Assembly: GCA_963842515.1 (NCBI GenBank)
Contig: CAWJGO010000001.1
Location: forward strand, 1,302,001 to 1,366,000
From: CADEED01 sp963842515
GTDB lineage: Bacteria > Pseudomonadota > Gammaproteobacteria > Steroidobacterales > Steroidobacteraceae
Reading direction: 5' to 3'
DNA length: 64,000 nucleotides
Made by a program: the position numbers and the translations under genes. Of the stretch, positions 1 to 8,560 are shown piece after piece; within the stretch, counting starts at the first letter, position 1, and each line of letters opens with the position of its first letter. The notes under the pieces were generated by a model that worked only from the letters and a program-made list of their open reading frames with translations, was not told the origin of the DNA and did no database searches.

Positions 1-213
1 GAGTGCCGTGCCGTGCGCGCCGCAGCCGAAGCAGTGATAAAACTGCTTGACCGGGCTCACCCAGAAGGACGGGGTTTTCTCGTTGTGAAACGGGCAGCAG
101 GCGCGGTATTCGCGGCCGGCTTTCTTGAGCTCGACACGCGACCCGATGAGCTCGACGATGTCCGCGCGCGCGGTCAGGTCGTCGATGAAGCTCTGGGGGA
201 TACGGCCGGCCAT
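1..213 (-). CDS. dnaG: DNA primase, N-terminal fragment (runs off the window)
   Basis: Primase that makes RNA primers for DNA replication. Only the first 71 residues are present; the gene continues beyond base 1. The visible part is the CHC2-type zinc-binding domain: Cys-Pro-Phe-His around residues 40-43 and Cys-Phe-Gly-Cys around residues 62-65, with the family motif NEKTPSFWVSP between them. The ATG at 211-213 is the natural start, giving MAGRIPQSFIDDL, the usual primase opening. It follows rpsU, yqeY and a small membrane gene on the same strand, matching the macromolecular-synthesis operon; rpoD would be expected next, outside the window. Confidence 0.95.
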   Translation of the reverse strand, partial: MAGRIPQSFIDDLTARADIVELIGSRVELKKAGREYRACCPFHNEKTPSFWVSPVKQFYHCFGCGAHGTAL

Positions 214-234
214 GGCCGAATATTACCGCTGCGA

Positions 235-429
235 TCAGCGCAGGATCGCGTAGCCGACGAGCAGGCAGAGAAACAGGGCGCCGATCGAGCCGCCGATGAC
301 GAGTGGCAGCCGCTCGCGCGGAAAGTGGCCGAGCTCGCGGCGTTCGGTGTCGATCTTGCGACTGATGGAGATGCAGATGAGCGCGATGAGAATCAGCGCG
401 CCGGCGGTGGCTATGCCCCTGCCGCCCAA
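235..429 (-). CDS. Small membrane protein, unknown function
   Basis: Sixty-four residues with two hydrophobic segments (about residues 5-22 and 43-62) separated by a charged stretch (RKIDTERRELGHFPRERLP), so probably a two-pass inner-membrane protein. I do not recognise a family. It lies 4 bp after the yqeY stop and 21 bp before dnaG on the same strand, so it is probably co-transcribed. The only start is a TTG at 429-427, without a clear ribosome binding site, which suggests translational coupling to yqeY. It could be spurious, but the two clean membrane segments and tight spacing favour a real gene. Confidence 0.55.
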   Translation of the reverse strand: MGGRGIATAGALILIALICISISRKIDTERRELGHFPRERLPLVIGGSIGALFLCLLVGYAILR

Positions 430-433
430 TCAA

Positions 434-880
434 CTATCCGCCGAGTTTGGCTTTGATGCGGGCGCCGACGGCGCCCATGTCGGCTTTGCCGGCGGCTTTG
501 GCTTTCACGATGCCCATGACCTTGCCCATGTCCTTGATGGACGCGGCGCCGGTGCTGGCGATTGCTTCGGCGATGAGTGCATCCAATTCGGTTTCACCGA
601 GCTGCGCGGGCAGGTACGGCTGCAGGATGGCGATCTCGGCCGTTTCCTTCGCCACGAGATCGGCACGTGCGCCTTTCTCGAATGCGACGATGGATTCTCT
701 GCGCTGTTTGATCATCTTCTCGAGCACGGAAGTGATCTGCGCGTCGTCGAGCGTGATGCGCTCGTCGACTTCACGCTGCTTGATGCCAGCCTGGATGAGA
801 CGAATGACCGCGAGGCGATCCTTCTCTCCGGATCGCATCGCAGTCTTCATGTCTTCTACGATGCGCTCTTTGAGCGTCAT
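434..880 (-). CDS. yqeY: GatB/YqeY domain-containing protein
   Basis: A 148-residue YqeY-family protein, related to the tail domain of the GatB amidotransferase subunit. The family start MTLKERIVEDMKTAMRSGEK and the C-terminal helical region ending MGxVMGxVKAKAAGKADMGxVG are clear, and length is normal. Its exact role is unknown; in GatB this domain contacts tRNA. The ATG at 880 follows GGAGAAGGG, a good binding site. It sits between rpsU and dnaG, where many Gammaproteobacteria carry it. The rpsU open frame appears to run about 110 bp into this gene, which is abnormal (see rpsU). Confidence 0.93.
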   Translation of the reverse strand: MTLKERIVEDMKTAMRSGEKDRLAVIRLIQAGIKQREVDERITLDDAQITSVLEKMIKQRRESIVAFEKGARADLVAKETAEIAILQPYLPAQLGETELDALIAEAIASTGAASIKDMGKVMGIVKAKAAGKADMGAVGARIKAKLGG

Positions 881-1124
881 CCCTTCTCCACGAAGAGTGG
901 GTTATCAGCTCGGACGCGGGCGGGCGCGTGTACTCGCGCGGGCTGTTGCGTTTGAGGTGACGCTTCACGGCGGCAGCCTTCTTCCGCTTACGCTCTTGCG
1001 TCGGCTTTTCGTAGAATTCGCGGCGTCGCAGCTCGGTGAGCACGCCCGCTTTCTCGCAAGCGCGCTTGAAACGGCGCAGGGCGGCATCGAAATATTCGTT
1101 TTCTCGTACGCGAACGCTCGGCAT
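771..1124 (-). CDS. rpsU: 30S ribosomal protein S21, with anomalous 3' end
   Basis: Small basic 30S subunit protein. The first 65 residues are unmistakable S21 (MPSVRVRENEYFDAALRRFK, then EKAGVLTELRRREFYEKPTQERKRKKAAAVKRHLK split over the next part). S21 is normally about 71 residues; this frame runs to 118 and overlaps yqeY by 110 bp. In the +1 frame a tandem TGA-TAA stop sits at 907-902, exactly where S21 should end, and a one-base shift near 915-930 would give a basic tail ending RARPRPS. The true gene is probably about 905-1124 with a frameshift or base-call error in a GC-rich run. I chose ATG 1124, the family start; an upstream in-frame ATG at 1163 would add 13 residues. Confidence 0.85.
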   Translation of the reverse strand: MPSVRVRENEYFDAALRRFKRACEKAGVLTELRRREFYEKPTQERKRKKAAAVKRHLKRNSPREYTRPPASELITHSSWRRDDAQRAHRRRHEDCDAIRREGSPRGHSSHPGWHQAA

Positions 1125-1253
1125 CGAAACCTCAACCCATTGATCTGTCTGGAGTTTTGCCACAACCTGCCTGGGGCAGGGGTGGCGATTCTATAGAACA
1201 GTCTTAAAAAGGCAAAGCCCTGTGTTAGTCACAGGTTCGCACCCTCTATATAC

Positions 1254-2279
1254 ATGCGCATCCTGGCCCTCGAATCCTCCTGCGATGAATCCGCGGTCGC
1301 CGTCTACGACGATGCCGCGGGCCTGCTCGCGCACGAGATTTACAGCCAGGTCGACCTGCACCGGATTTACGGTGGGGTCGTGCCCGAACTTGCGTCGCGC
1401 GACCATGTGCGCCGGCTGCTGCCCCTGCTGCGAACCGCCTTGGCCGACGCGAAGACGCTGCCGGCGCAGATCGACGGCGTCGCCTACACGGCGGGTCCCG
1501 GGCTCATCGGCGCGTTGCTCACCGGCGCGGCGCTTGGCCGGTCGCTGGCCTACGCATGGAATGTGCCGGCAATTGCCGTTCACCATCTGGAAGGACATCT
1601 GCTGGCGCCGCTGCTCGAGGATGACCCGCCGCCGTTCCCGCACCTGGCGTTGCTGGTGTCGGGCGGGCACACCATGCTCATCGACGTCGCCGCCCCGGCT
1701 CACTACACGGTGCTCGGCGAAACAAGGGATGACGCCGCCGGCGAGGCATTCGACAAATCCGCCAAGTTGTTAGGCCTGCCGTATCCCGGCGGGCCGGAGC
1801 TCGCGAAACTCGCCCAAACCGGCAATGCGAAGCGATTCGATTTTCCGCGACCCATGCTGGATCGCGCCGGCCTCGAGTTCAGTTTCTCGGGGTTGAAAAC
1901 CGCTGTTTCACTGGCCGTGAAGGAGCGAGCGAACCTGGGCCTGCTCGACGATGCCACCCGTGCCGACATCGCCGCGGGCGTCCAGCAGGCGATCGTCGAG
2001 ACATTGCTGGCCAAGACGCTGCGCGCACTGGAGCAGACCGGCTATGACGCGCTGGTGGTAGCGGGTGGCGTGGGCGCCAACCGGCTGCTGCGTGAGCGCA
2101 TGGCCGCGGCGGTGGCGCGCCAGGGCGTGCGAGTCTTTTACCCGCGCATCGAGTTTTGCACCGACAATGCCGCCATGATCGCGGTTGCCGGCGTGGCGCG
2201 CCTGAAGGCGGGCAAGGTTGAATCGCAGGCCATTCGCGCCCGTGCGCGCTGGCCGCTCGCGGAACTCGCATCTAGTTAG
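1254..2279 (+). CDS. tsaD: tRNA N6-adenosine threonylcarbamoyltransferase TsaD
   Basis: Transfers the threonylcarbamoyl group from TC-AMP to A37 of ANN-decoding tRNAs (t6A), working with TsaB and TsaE in the cytoplasm. The 341 residues match the family length. Visible motifs: MRILALESSCDES at the N-terminus, the metal-binding HHLEGH at residues 110-115, SGGHT near 143-147, and FSGLKTA. It starts at the ATG at 1254, divergent from rpsU with 129 bp between the start codons. A 6-bp stem hairpin (CCTGTG-TTAGT-CACAGG, 1219-1235) lies just upstream. folB and folK follow in the same direction. Confidence 0.97.
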   Translation: MRILALESSCDESAVAVYDDAAGLLAHEIYSQVDLHRIYGGVVPELASRDHVRRLLPLLRTALADAKTLPAQIDGVAYTAGPGLIGALLTGAALGRSLAYAWNVPAIAVHHLEGHLLAPLLEDDPPPFPHLALLVSGGHTMLIDVAAPAHYTVLGETRDDAAGEAFDKSAKLLGLPYPGGPELAKLAQTGNAKRFDFPRPMLDRAGLEFSFSGLKTAVSLAVKERANLGLLDDATRADIAAGVQQAIVETLLAKTLRALEQTGYDALVVAGGVGANRLLRERMAAAVARQGVRVFYPRIEFCTDNAAMIAVAGVARLKAGKVESQAIRARARWPLAELASS

Positions 2280-2296
2280 ACACAGGAAACCGCAAG

Positions 2297-2734
2297 TTGT
2301 CCAAGACGAAATCCACCAGTGGACCGAAGACCGCGACGTTGCCGAGCTCGGAATCAACCGCCGACCAGGGCGATCGCATCTTCCTGCATGGCCTGGCCGT
2401 GGAATGCATCATCGGCTTCATCGAATGGGAACGCCGCATCAAGCAGACCATCGTGCTCGACGTGGAAATGCCGGTGGACTGTGCGCGCGCTGCGGCCAGC
2501 GATGATGTCGCCGATACCCTCGATTACAAAAAGGTCGCCAAGCGTCTCATCGCCTTCGTCGAGGCCTCGGAGTTCAAGCTGGTGGAGACGCTGGCGCATC
2601 GCACCGCGCTGCTCATCCTCGAAGAGTTCGGTCTGGAGTGGGTGCGGCTGTCGATCAACAAGCCCGGCGCGATCCGCGGCTCCAAAGATGTGGGCGTGGC
2701 CGTGCTGCGCACGCGCGCCGACCTCACGAAGTAG
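2297..2734 (+). CDS. folB: Dihydroneopterin aldolase
   Basis: Cleaves 7,8-dihydroneopterin to 6-hydroxymethyl-dihydropterin and glycolaldehyde in folate synthesis. The FolB core starts at about residue 26 (DRIFLHGLAVECIIGFIEWE) and runs to the end, with the family motifs DYKKVAKRL, VETLAHR and INKPGAIRGSKDVGV. The start is a TTG at 2297 preceded by CAGGAAAC; this leaves a 25-residue Ser/Thr/Lys-rich leader that is not part of the fold, so a later start cannot be excluded. It lies 17 bp after tsaD and 6 bp before folK, forming a folate-synthesis pair. Confidence 0.93.
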   Translation: MSKTKSTSGPKTATLPSSESTADQGDRIFLHGLAVECIIGFIEWERRIKQTIVLDVEMPVDCARAAASDDVADTLDYKKVAKRLIAFVEASEFKLVETLAHRTALLILEEFGLEWVRLSINKPGAIRGSKDVGVAVLRTRADLTK

Positions 2735-2740
2735 GCGGCT

Positions 2741-3253
2741 GTGACGCTTCTCAAGCCCGGCCACGTGCGCGTATACGTGGCCGCGGGCAGCAACCTCGAA
2801 CCTGAAAAAAATCTCCAGCGCGCCTGCGCCGATATCAGGCACTCCTGGCATGACGCCGTGTTCTCGCGCGCCTATCGCAACGTGGCGGTGGGCTTCGACG
2901 GACCGGACTTCATCAACCTGGTGATGGGGTTCACCACGCCGCAACCCCTCGATGCGGTGATTGCGCGGCTGCGCGCCATCGAGACGCAATGCGGACGTCC
3001 GCGGTTCGCGCCCAAATGGGCGTCGCGCACCATGGATCTCGACGTACTGCTGTTCGGCGATCGCGTGGAGAAGACGGCAGACTACACACTGCCGCGCCCG
3101 GACTTGCTGAAGCGACCGTACATGCTCGGGCCACTGGCGGAGATTGCGCCTGAAGTAGTGCATCCGACGGCTAACAAGACTATCGCCAGGTTATGGGAAG
3201 AGTTCGCTCACGACGGGCACGCGATGTCACCAGTGGAATTTGCCTTGGTCTAA
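2741..3253 (+). CDS. folK: 2-amino-4-hydroxy-6-hydroxymethyldihydropteridine pyrophosphokinase (HPPK)
   Basis: Transfers pyrophosphate from ATP to 6-hydroxymethyl-dihydropterin, the step after FolB. HPPK signatures are clear: VAAGSNLEPEKNLQRA at the N-terminus, DFINLVM, the catalytic stretch R-x-x-x-K-W-x-S-R-T-M-D-L-D-V-L-L-F, and the closing LPHP-like segment LPRPDLLKRPYMLGPLAEIAP. Length (170) is normal. Translation starts at a GTG, 6 bp after the folB stop, so the two are probably coupled. The convergent SDR gene downstream also looks pterin-related. Confidence 0.95.
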   Translation: MTLLKPGHVRVYVAAGSNLEPEKNLQRACADIRHSWHDAVFSRAYRNVAVGFDGPDFINLVMGFTTPQPLDAVIARLRAIETQCGRPRFAPKWASRTMDLDVLLFGDRVEKTADYTLPRPDLLKRPYMLGPLAEIAPEVVHPTANKTIARLWEEFAHDGHAMSPVEFALV

Positions 3254-3287
3254 AGTTCCGGTGGGCCCTTCCAGAGAACGGCGCCGC

Positions 3288-4043
3288 CTACCACGCCACG
3301 CTGCGACCACCGTCCACGGCCAGGATCTGGCCAGTGATGAACGGCGCCGAGGCAGCGAAAAACAGCGCGGTGCGCGCAATGTCCTCCGGTGTGCCCATCT
3401 TCTGCAGGATGGTGCGCTGGATGATCTTGGCGCGCGCACCTTCGTCGCCGCCGTGCTCGGGCCACATCACCGGTCCCGGTGAAATGCCGTTCACCCGTAT
3501 CTCAGGCCCTAGCTCCTTGGCCAGCGAGCGCGTAAGCATGTGCAAGCCAGCCTTGGCGGTGCAATAGACCGTGTAGTTGCGCAGTGGTCGCAACGCGTGG
3601 ATGTCGACGATGTTGATGATGAGTCCACGGGATTTCTTCAGCGCCGGCGCCGCGGCCTGCGACAGGAACAGCGGCGCTCGCAGATTGCTGCCGAGCAGAT
3701 CGTCCCACGCGGCAGGCGTGATCTCGCCGAGCTTGGTCGCATAGAAAGTCGAGGCATTGTTCACCAGCACGTCGAGCGTACCGAAGCTGCGCATCGTGAA
3801 TTCCACGAGCGCGGGCAGTGACGCGATGTCGAGCAGGTCCGCCTGGACGGTTGCCGCCGATTTTGCGCGGACGGCATTCATCTCGGCGGCGAGCCCTTCG
3901 GCATCGGTGGCGGACTTGCGGTAGTGGACCACGAGATTCGCACCCGCGCCGTGCAGCATCCGCGCGATGGCGGCGCCGACGCGGCGCGCGGCGCCCGTGA
4001 TCAGCACCGTCTTGCCAGTTAGACTCGCGAAACCGTCTTTCAC
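3288..4043 (-). CDS. Pteridine reductase-like short-chain dehydrogenase
   Basis: NADPH-dependent short-chain dehydrogenase of 251 residues. The nucleotide-binding motif is TGAARRVGAAIA, with the Arg-Arg typical of pteridine reductases (PTR1/FolM) rather than the TGxxxGIG of general SDRs. NNAS, and the catalytic Tyr/Lys in NYTVYCTAKA, are present, followed by a PGPVMWPE loop and the SDR C-terminus TGQILAVDGGRSVAW. The location next to folB-folK supports reduction of dihydrofolate or dihydropterin. The start is a GTG at 4043, with only 11 bp to the divergent methyltransferase start. FolM-type activity is inferred; a generic SDR remains possible. Confidence 0.85.
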   Translation of the reverse strand: MKDGFASLTGKTVLITGAARRVGAAIARMLHGAGANLVVHYRKSATDAEGLAAEMNAVRAKSAATVQADLLDIASLPALVEFTMRSFGTLDVLVNNASTFYATKLGEITPAAWDDLLGSNLRAPLFLSQAAAPALKKSRGLIINIVDIHALRPLRNYTVYCTAKAGLHMLTRSLAKELGPEIRVNGISPGPVMWPEHGGDEGARAKIIQRTILQKMGTPEDIARTALFFAASAPFITGQILAVDGGRSVAW

Positions 4044-4054
4044 GGCCGCACTTT

Positions 4055-5257
4055 ATGGCTTCTCCCGCATCCATCACAACCCTGCCGCCGCTCACCGCCG
4101 ACGAGCGCGCGCATTCCGAGCGCGTGGTCGCGCACATCCGCGCCTTTGTGCTCGAGCGCGGCGGCGTCATCGGCTTCGATGCCTGGATGCGCCTGGCGCT
4201 GTACGCGCCGGGCCTGGGTTACTACAGCGCCGGCGCCACCAAGCTCGGCAGCAGCGGCGACTTCGTGACCGCGCCGGAAGTGTCGAGCCTCTTTTCGCGC
4301 TGCCTGGCGCGGCAGTGCGCCGCCGTGCTGGATGACACGGGCGGCGATGTGCTGGAGCTCGGCGCCGGTTCGGGCCGCATGGCGGCAGACATTCTCACCG
4401 AGCTGGCTGCGCTCGATTGCCTGCCCGAGCGCTACCGCATCCTCGAAGTGTCGGCGGATCTCGCCGAACGCCAGCGCAAGCACCTCGCCGAGCTGCCGCG
4501 CGCATTGTCCTCGCGCGTGCAGTGGTTAGACCACTGGCCGGAGCGGAACATGCGTGGTGTGGTGCTCGCCAACGAGGTCCTGGATGCGATGCCGGTGGAG
4601 CGTTTCGTCGTGCGCGGCCGGCCGGGAGGCATCGATGTGCGCGCGCTCGGCGTAGGCCTCACGGAGGAAGGGTTCGAATGGCGCGAAACCTCGCCGAGTA
4701 CCGAGCTCATGCATGCGGTGGCCGATATCGTCGAGGCCTTGCCGGCACCATTGCCCGATGGCTACGTGTCGGAAGTCTGCCTGGCCTTTCAGCCGTGGAT
4801 CGCCGCGCTCGCCGCACAACTGGAGGAGGGCGTGGCGCTGCTCATCGACTATGGCCTGCCGCGCGCGCACCTGTATCACCCCGATCGCGCCGCGGGCACG
4901 CTGCGTTGCCACTTCCGCCATCGTGCGCACGCCGATCCTTTCATCAATGTCGGGCTGCAGGACATCACCGCCTGGGTCGACTTCACGCGGGTCGCCGAGG
5001 CCGCTGACAGCGCCGGACTGGAAGTGCTGGGCTTTGCGAGCCAGGCCGCATTTCTCATCGGCGTGGGGATGGAGTCGTTGCTGAGCACTGCAATGCAGAT
5101 CGCCGGCGACGACGCGCGCGCGCAGGCGCGGCTCGCGGGCGAGGCGCGCCGGCTCTTGCTGCCGGGCGAGATGGGCGAAATCTTCAAGGTCATCGCACTC
5201 GGTCGGGCCTACCAGTCGCCGCTCGCCGGCTTCAGCACGCAAGCGCTGTCCCTGTAG
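4055..5257 (+). CDS. SAM-dependent methyltransferase, MidA/NDUFAF7 family
   Basis: A 400-residue protein of the DUF185/MidA group; its eukaryotic relative NDUFAF7 methylates an arginine of a respiratory complex I subunit. Visible family features are FDAWMRLALYAPGLGYYSAG near residue 45, the GDFVTAPEVSSLFSRC motif, the SAM-binding LELGAGSGRMAADIL at about 107-121, and VVLANEVLDAMPVERF. Length is typical. The substrate in bacteria is not established. It is transcribed divergently from the pteridine-reductase-like gene. Confidence 0.9.
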   Translation: MASPASITTLPPLTADERAHSERVVAHIRAFVLERGGVIGFDAWMRLALYAPGLGYYSAGATKLGSSGDFVTAPEVSSLFSRCLARQCAAVLDDTGGDVLELGAGSGRMAADILTELAALDCLPERYRILEVSADLAERQRKHLAELPRALSSRVQWLDHWPERNMRGVVLANEVLDAMPVERFVVRGRPGGIDVRALGVGLTEEGFEWRETSPSTELMHAVADIVEALPAPLPDGYVSEVCLAFQPWIAALAAQLEEGVALLIDYGLPRAHLYHPDRAAGTLRCHFRHRAHADPFINVGLQDITAWVDFTRVAEAADSAGLEVLGFASQAAFLIGVGMESLLSTAMQIAGDDARAQARLAGEARRLLLPGEMGEIFKVIALGRAYQSPLAGFSTQALSL

Positions 5258-5487
5258 CGGGCGCGCCCGGTTAGTTCCCGGCACCGGTCAATGATTTCGG
5301 CCAGTTCGTCAAACAACCTTTACTCGCGCCGGTCCGTTTGCGTTATCTGCTAGGCCATGTCCCGTGCGCGCAGCCTCACGTCGGAACAGGCGAAAGCACG
5401 CTGCTCAGCCGCCTGTCACCAGGCCCCGGAAGCTCGCGATTACGTATCAGCGACCCGTGTCGCTGAGGGTTAAGCTCGCCGTCAGTC

Positions 5488-6603
5488 ATGAACCTGCGCA
5501 AGACCAGGCCCTGGATCTTCTACCTGCTCGCGTGGACGCTGGTTGGCGTCATCTATTTCGGCCAGAACGTCACCCGGCGTTTCTATTGGGACGACCCGAA
5601 TCCCTGGCAGGACCTTCGCTACTGGATGGCGAACATCTATATCTCGGCGCTGATCACGCCGCTGATAGTCTGGGCGGGACGCCGCTGGCCACTCGAACGC
5701 CAGCATCTGAAACGCCTGGTCGCCTTGCACTTTGCCTTCAGTCTCCTGTGGGCATTCTTGCGGCTATGTCTCGAGGCTTCCTTCCATCTGACCTGGAATG
5801 AATTCTGGCCGATCCAGCCGCCGATCACCTTCAAGAGCGAAATCACCTTGCTCTACATATTCGGATTCCACACCGGCGTGGTGGCGTATTGGGTGGTCTT
5901 GAGCATTCAGACTGCGATCCGCAACTACGCACGCTTCCAGGACCGTGCACAGGCGTTGCTGCGCTCGGGCTTGCGGACCTCACAACTCGAAACCCAGGTG
6001 GCGCAGGCCCGCCTCGGAGCGTTGAAAGCGCAATTGCAGCCGCACTTCCTGTTCAACACGCTGAACGCCATCGTGGTGCTGGTGCGCCAGCAGAAGGGCC
6101 GGCAGGCCGAGGAGACTCTGGCCCGCTTCAGCGACCTGTTGCGCGCCGTGCTCGCCGACATGGATGCGCAGGAGGTGACGCTGGCGCGCGAGCTGGAATA
6201 TCTGCGCCTCTATCTATCCATCGAGCAGCTGCGCTTCTCCGACCGGTTGCGAGTCGAGATCGACGTGGATTCCGATCTGCTGGATGCCGCGGTACCGCAC
6301 ATGGGCCTGCAGCCCATCGTGGAGAATTCGATCCGTCACGGCGTCAGCCAGCGCGCCACGCCCGGCGTGATCGGCATTCGCGCGGAACGCATCGGTGACT
6401 CGCTGCATGTCACGGTGCAGGATAACGGCCCCGGGTTCGGCGTTCGGGGAGCAGCCGGCGGCCTTGGGCTTGGACTGGCCAACACGCGCGCGCGGCTCAA
6501 ACAGCTGTACGGCGACGCTTCCGACCTGCGCACCGAGAGCGGTCCCGCCGGCGGCGCGCTGGTAACGATGATCCTGCCCTTTCATTTCGTGGAAGCGCGA
6601 TGA
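5488..6603 (+). CDS. Membrane sensor histidine kinase, LytS/YehU type
   Basis: Sensor kinase of a LytS-LytTR two-component pair. The N-terminal half (about residues 10-145) carries four hydrophobic segments and no recognisable periplasmic sensor domain. A short coiled region follows, then the His_kinase domain with LKAQLQPHFLFNTLNA (phospho-acceptor His186) and a HATPase domain with GLQPIVENSIRHG (N box) and DNGPGFG / GLGLANTRARL (G boxes). The stop overlaps the regulator start (ATGA at 6600-6603), so the two are co-translated. The signal sensed cannot be told from sequence. Confidence 0.93.
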   Translation: MNLRKTRPWIFYLLAWTLVGVIYFGQNVTRRFYWDDPNPWQDLRYWMANIYISALITPLIVWAGRRWPLERQHLKRLVALHFAFSLLWAFLRLCLEASFHLTWNEFWPIQPPITFKSEITLLYIFGFHTGVVAYWVVLSIQTAIRNYARFQDRAQALLRSGLRTSQLETQVAQARLGALKAQLQPHFLFNTLNAIVVLVRQQKGRQAEETLARFSDLLRAVLADMDAQEVTLARELEYLRLYLSIEQLRFSDRLRVEIDVDSDLLDAAVPHMGLQPIVENSIRHGVSQRATPGVIGIRAERIGDSLHVTVQDNGPGFGVRGAAGGLGLGLANTRARLKQLYGDASDLRTESGPAGGALVTMILPFHFVEAR

Positions 6604-7355
6604 ACGTATTGATCGTCGACGACGAACCCCTGGCACGGGCGGGCATGCGCATGCTGCTCGAAGAGGAACCCTCGATCGTTTCGATCGCCGAAGCGCGCAA
6701 CGGTGCCGAAGCGGTATCCATGGTGCGTGCCAACCGCCCGGACCTGCTGTTGCTCGACGTGCAGATGCCCGAAATGGACGGTTTCAGCGTGCTCAAGGAG
6801 CTGGGCGCCGATCACATGCCGCCGTTGATCTTCGTGACTGCACACGATCAGTACGCGATCCAGGCGTTCGAAGTGAACGCCATCGACTATCTTCTCAAGC
6901 CCGTAACGCGTGAGCGGTTCTCGCAGGCGCTCGCCCGGGTGCGCGAACGCGTGAGTACGCAGGGGATCGACAACCGGCACGTCGCATCGCTGCTGCAGCA
7001 GCTCGCGGCACCGCCGAAGTACCTGGCGCGCGTGGCGCTGCGCTCGGCCGGCAAGATCAATTTCGTCAATATCGAGGACGTGTTGTACGTGCAGGCCGCG
7101 GAGAACTACGTGCAGCTGCATCTCAAGACTTCACGGCATCTGCTGCACGTGCCCATCGCCACGCTCGAGTCTTCGCTCGACCCGCAGGAATTCCTGCGTA
7201 TTCATCGCTCGTTGCTGGTGAACGTGCGCCACATCCAGGAGCTGCAGACCGGACCGCACGGTGAGTACATCGTGGTGTTGCACAACGGCGCGCACCTGCA
7301 GTCGAGCCGCAGCTATCACGACAAGATCAAGCGCTGGGCTGCAAATCCGTTTTGA
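6600..7355 (+). CDS. LytTR-family response regulator
   Basis: Response regulator of 251 residues: receiver domain at 1-115 (acidic pocket IVDDEP, phospho-acceptor Asp53 in LLLLDVQMPEMDG, conserved Thr in FVTAHDQ and Lys in YLLKPV) and LytTR DNA-binding domain at about 140-250 (INFVNIEDVLYVQAAENYV, RIHRSLLVNVRHI). LytTR regulators usually bind paired direct repeats upstream of their targets and often control cell-envelope or surface genes. It is coupled to the upstream kinase. The 3' end overlaps the convergent HTH gene by 29 bp. Confidence 0.94.
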   Translation: MNVLIVDDEPLARAGMRMLLEEEPSIVSIAEARNGAEAVSMVRANRPDLLLLDVQMPEMDGFSVLKELGADHMPPLIFVTAHDQYAIQAFEVNAIDYLLKPVTRERFSQALARVRERVSTQGIDNRHVASLLQQLAAPPKYLARVALRSAGKINFVNIEDVLYVQAAENYVQLHLKTSRHLLHVPIATLESSLDPQEFLRIHRSLLVNVRHIQELQTGPHGEYIVVLHNGAHLQSSRSYHDKIKRWAANPF

Positions 7356-7587
7356 GCAGCACGCTCGCGCCGGCAGGTTGCTCGAGGAACACGAAATCCG
7401 CGGGGTTGAGCTCGGCCCAGAACGACAATGCCGCGAGCCCATCGGCGTCGGGCCGCTTGTTCTGCGCCATGCGCGCCAACGTGGATTTGCCGATGCCGAT
7501 CTCGCGCGCCACCTGCCGCCATGAGGCCGCGCGCTCTTCGCGCTTCGCATTGACCGCCTGGTAAAACTTTTCGAAGTCGAATCTCAT
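7327..7587 (-). CDS. Small helix-turn-helix protein
   Basis: An 86-residue protein whose centre reads SWRQVAREIGIGKSTLARMAQNKRPDADGLAAL, a helix-turn-helix of the XRE/Cro type, followed by LSFWAELNPADFV, common in small single-domain regulators. I start it at ATG 7587 (MRFDFEKFYQAV), which matches such proteins better than the ATG at 7611. It could act as a transcription regulator alone or with an unidentified partner. Its 3' end lies inside the LytTR gene on the opposite strand, and the next gene on its own strand is uppP, upstream. Confidence 0.75.
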   Translation of the reverse strand: MRFDFEKFYQAVNAKREERAASWRQVAREIGIGKSTLARMAQNKRPDADGLAALSFWAELNPADFVFLEQPAGASVLLKTDLQPSA

Positions 7588-7711
7588 GAGGGCCGAGTCT
7601 TCCGCAAGCATGGCGGCCCGGAAAAGGGAATTTTGACGAAGTGGAGGAATTCGGTGACGAAACGGGGACGGAGGTAGATGGGGGCGCGCGCGGCTTCGCG
7701 CCGCATCCCCA

Positions 7712-8518
7712 TCACCAGCGCACGAGGCCGGTGGTTGCAGTGATGAGGATCACCGCACCGAACACGATGCGATACCAGGCGAAGGCCGCGAATGAATGTT
7801 TGCTCACGAAACGGATCAGAAACTTCACGGCGAGTAGCGCGCTAACGAACGACGTCACGCAGGCCACCACGAGCGGAGCGGTCTCGAACTCGGCAATGGC
7901 CGCGCGCTCCTTCCACAGCTCGTAGGCCGTTGCGGACAACAGCACCGGAATCGCCACGAAGAACGAGAACTCGGCGGCGGTGCGCCGCGAGAGACCGCAC
8001 AGCAAGCCGCCGATGATGGTGGCGCCCGAGCGGCTCGTGCCCGGGATCAGCGATAGTGCCTGGAAGGCGCCGAGCTTGAGCGCATCGACGGCGGTGAGCT
8101 GATCGACGTCCTGCACGCGCTCGCTATGGGTGCGGCGCTCGGCCCAAAGGATGATGAAACCACCGACTATGAGCGCGATCGCTACCGGCACGGGCTTGAA
8201 CAGCACCGCCTTGATCTCATCGCCGAACAGCAGGGCGAGTACCGCGACGGGCAGGAACACGATGAGCAGGTTGATGACGAAACGCCGCGAGGCGGGCTCG
8301 CGATGCAGGCTGAACGCGGTGTGCAGTAGTTTCTTCCTGAACTCCCAGCAGACGGCGAGGATGGCGGGTCCCTGGATGAAGATGAGCAACGCTTCGATTG
8401 CCTCGCCGTGGAGACCGAGCAGCGACTGCGTAAGAATCAGATGTCCGGTGCTCGAGACCGGCAGGAATTCAGTGATGCCTTCGACGAGGCCAAGGATGAT
8501 CGCTTCGAGCCAGGTCAT
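7712..8518 (-). CDS. uppP: Undecaprenyl-diphosphatase
   Basis: Integral membrane enzyme that recycles undecaprenyl pyrophosphate to the monophosphate lipid carrier for peptidoglycan and other wall polymers; overexpression gives bacitracin resistance. The 268-residue polytopic protein carries both catalytic motifs: EGITEFLPVSSTGH near residues 13-26 and PGTSRSGATI near 161-170. In the second helix the usual Q-L-G-A-I-L is Q-G-P-A-I-L, a small departure. Start ATG 8518. The neighbouring HTH and LytTR genes hint at an envelope context, but no shared regulation is visible. Confidence 0.95.
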   Translation of the reverse strand: MTWLEAIILGLVEGITEFLPVSSTGHLILTQSLLGLHGEAIEALLIFIQGPAILAVCWEFRKKLLHTAFSLHREPASRRFVINLLIVFLPVAVLALLFGDEIKAVLFKPVPVAIALIVGGFIILWAERRTHSERVQDVDQLTAVDALKLGAFQALSLIPGTSRSGATIIGGLLCGLSRRTAAEFSFFVAIPVLLSATAYELWKERAAIAEFETAPLVVACVTSFVSALLAVKFLIRFVSKHSFAAFAWYRIVFGAVILITATTGLVRW

Positions 8519-8560
8519 GCACGCGGCCTCGCAAACTTCGGGCGGGCAGTTTACCGAACG

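Noticed and set aside
7712..8518. Loss of function of UppP because of the unusual Q-G-P-A-I-L segment
   Set aside because: Both catalytic motifs are intact and the change is in a helix core; likely a neutral variant.
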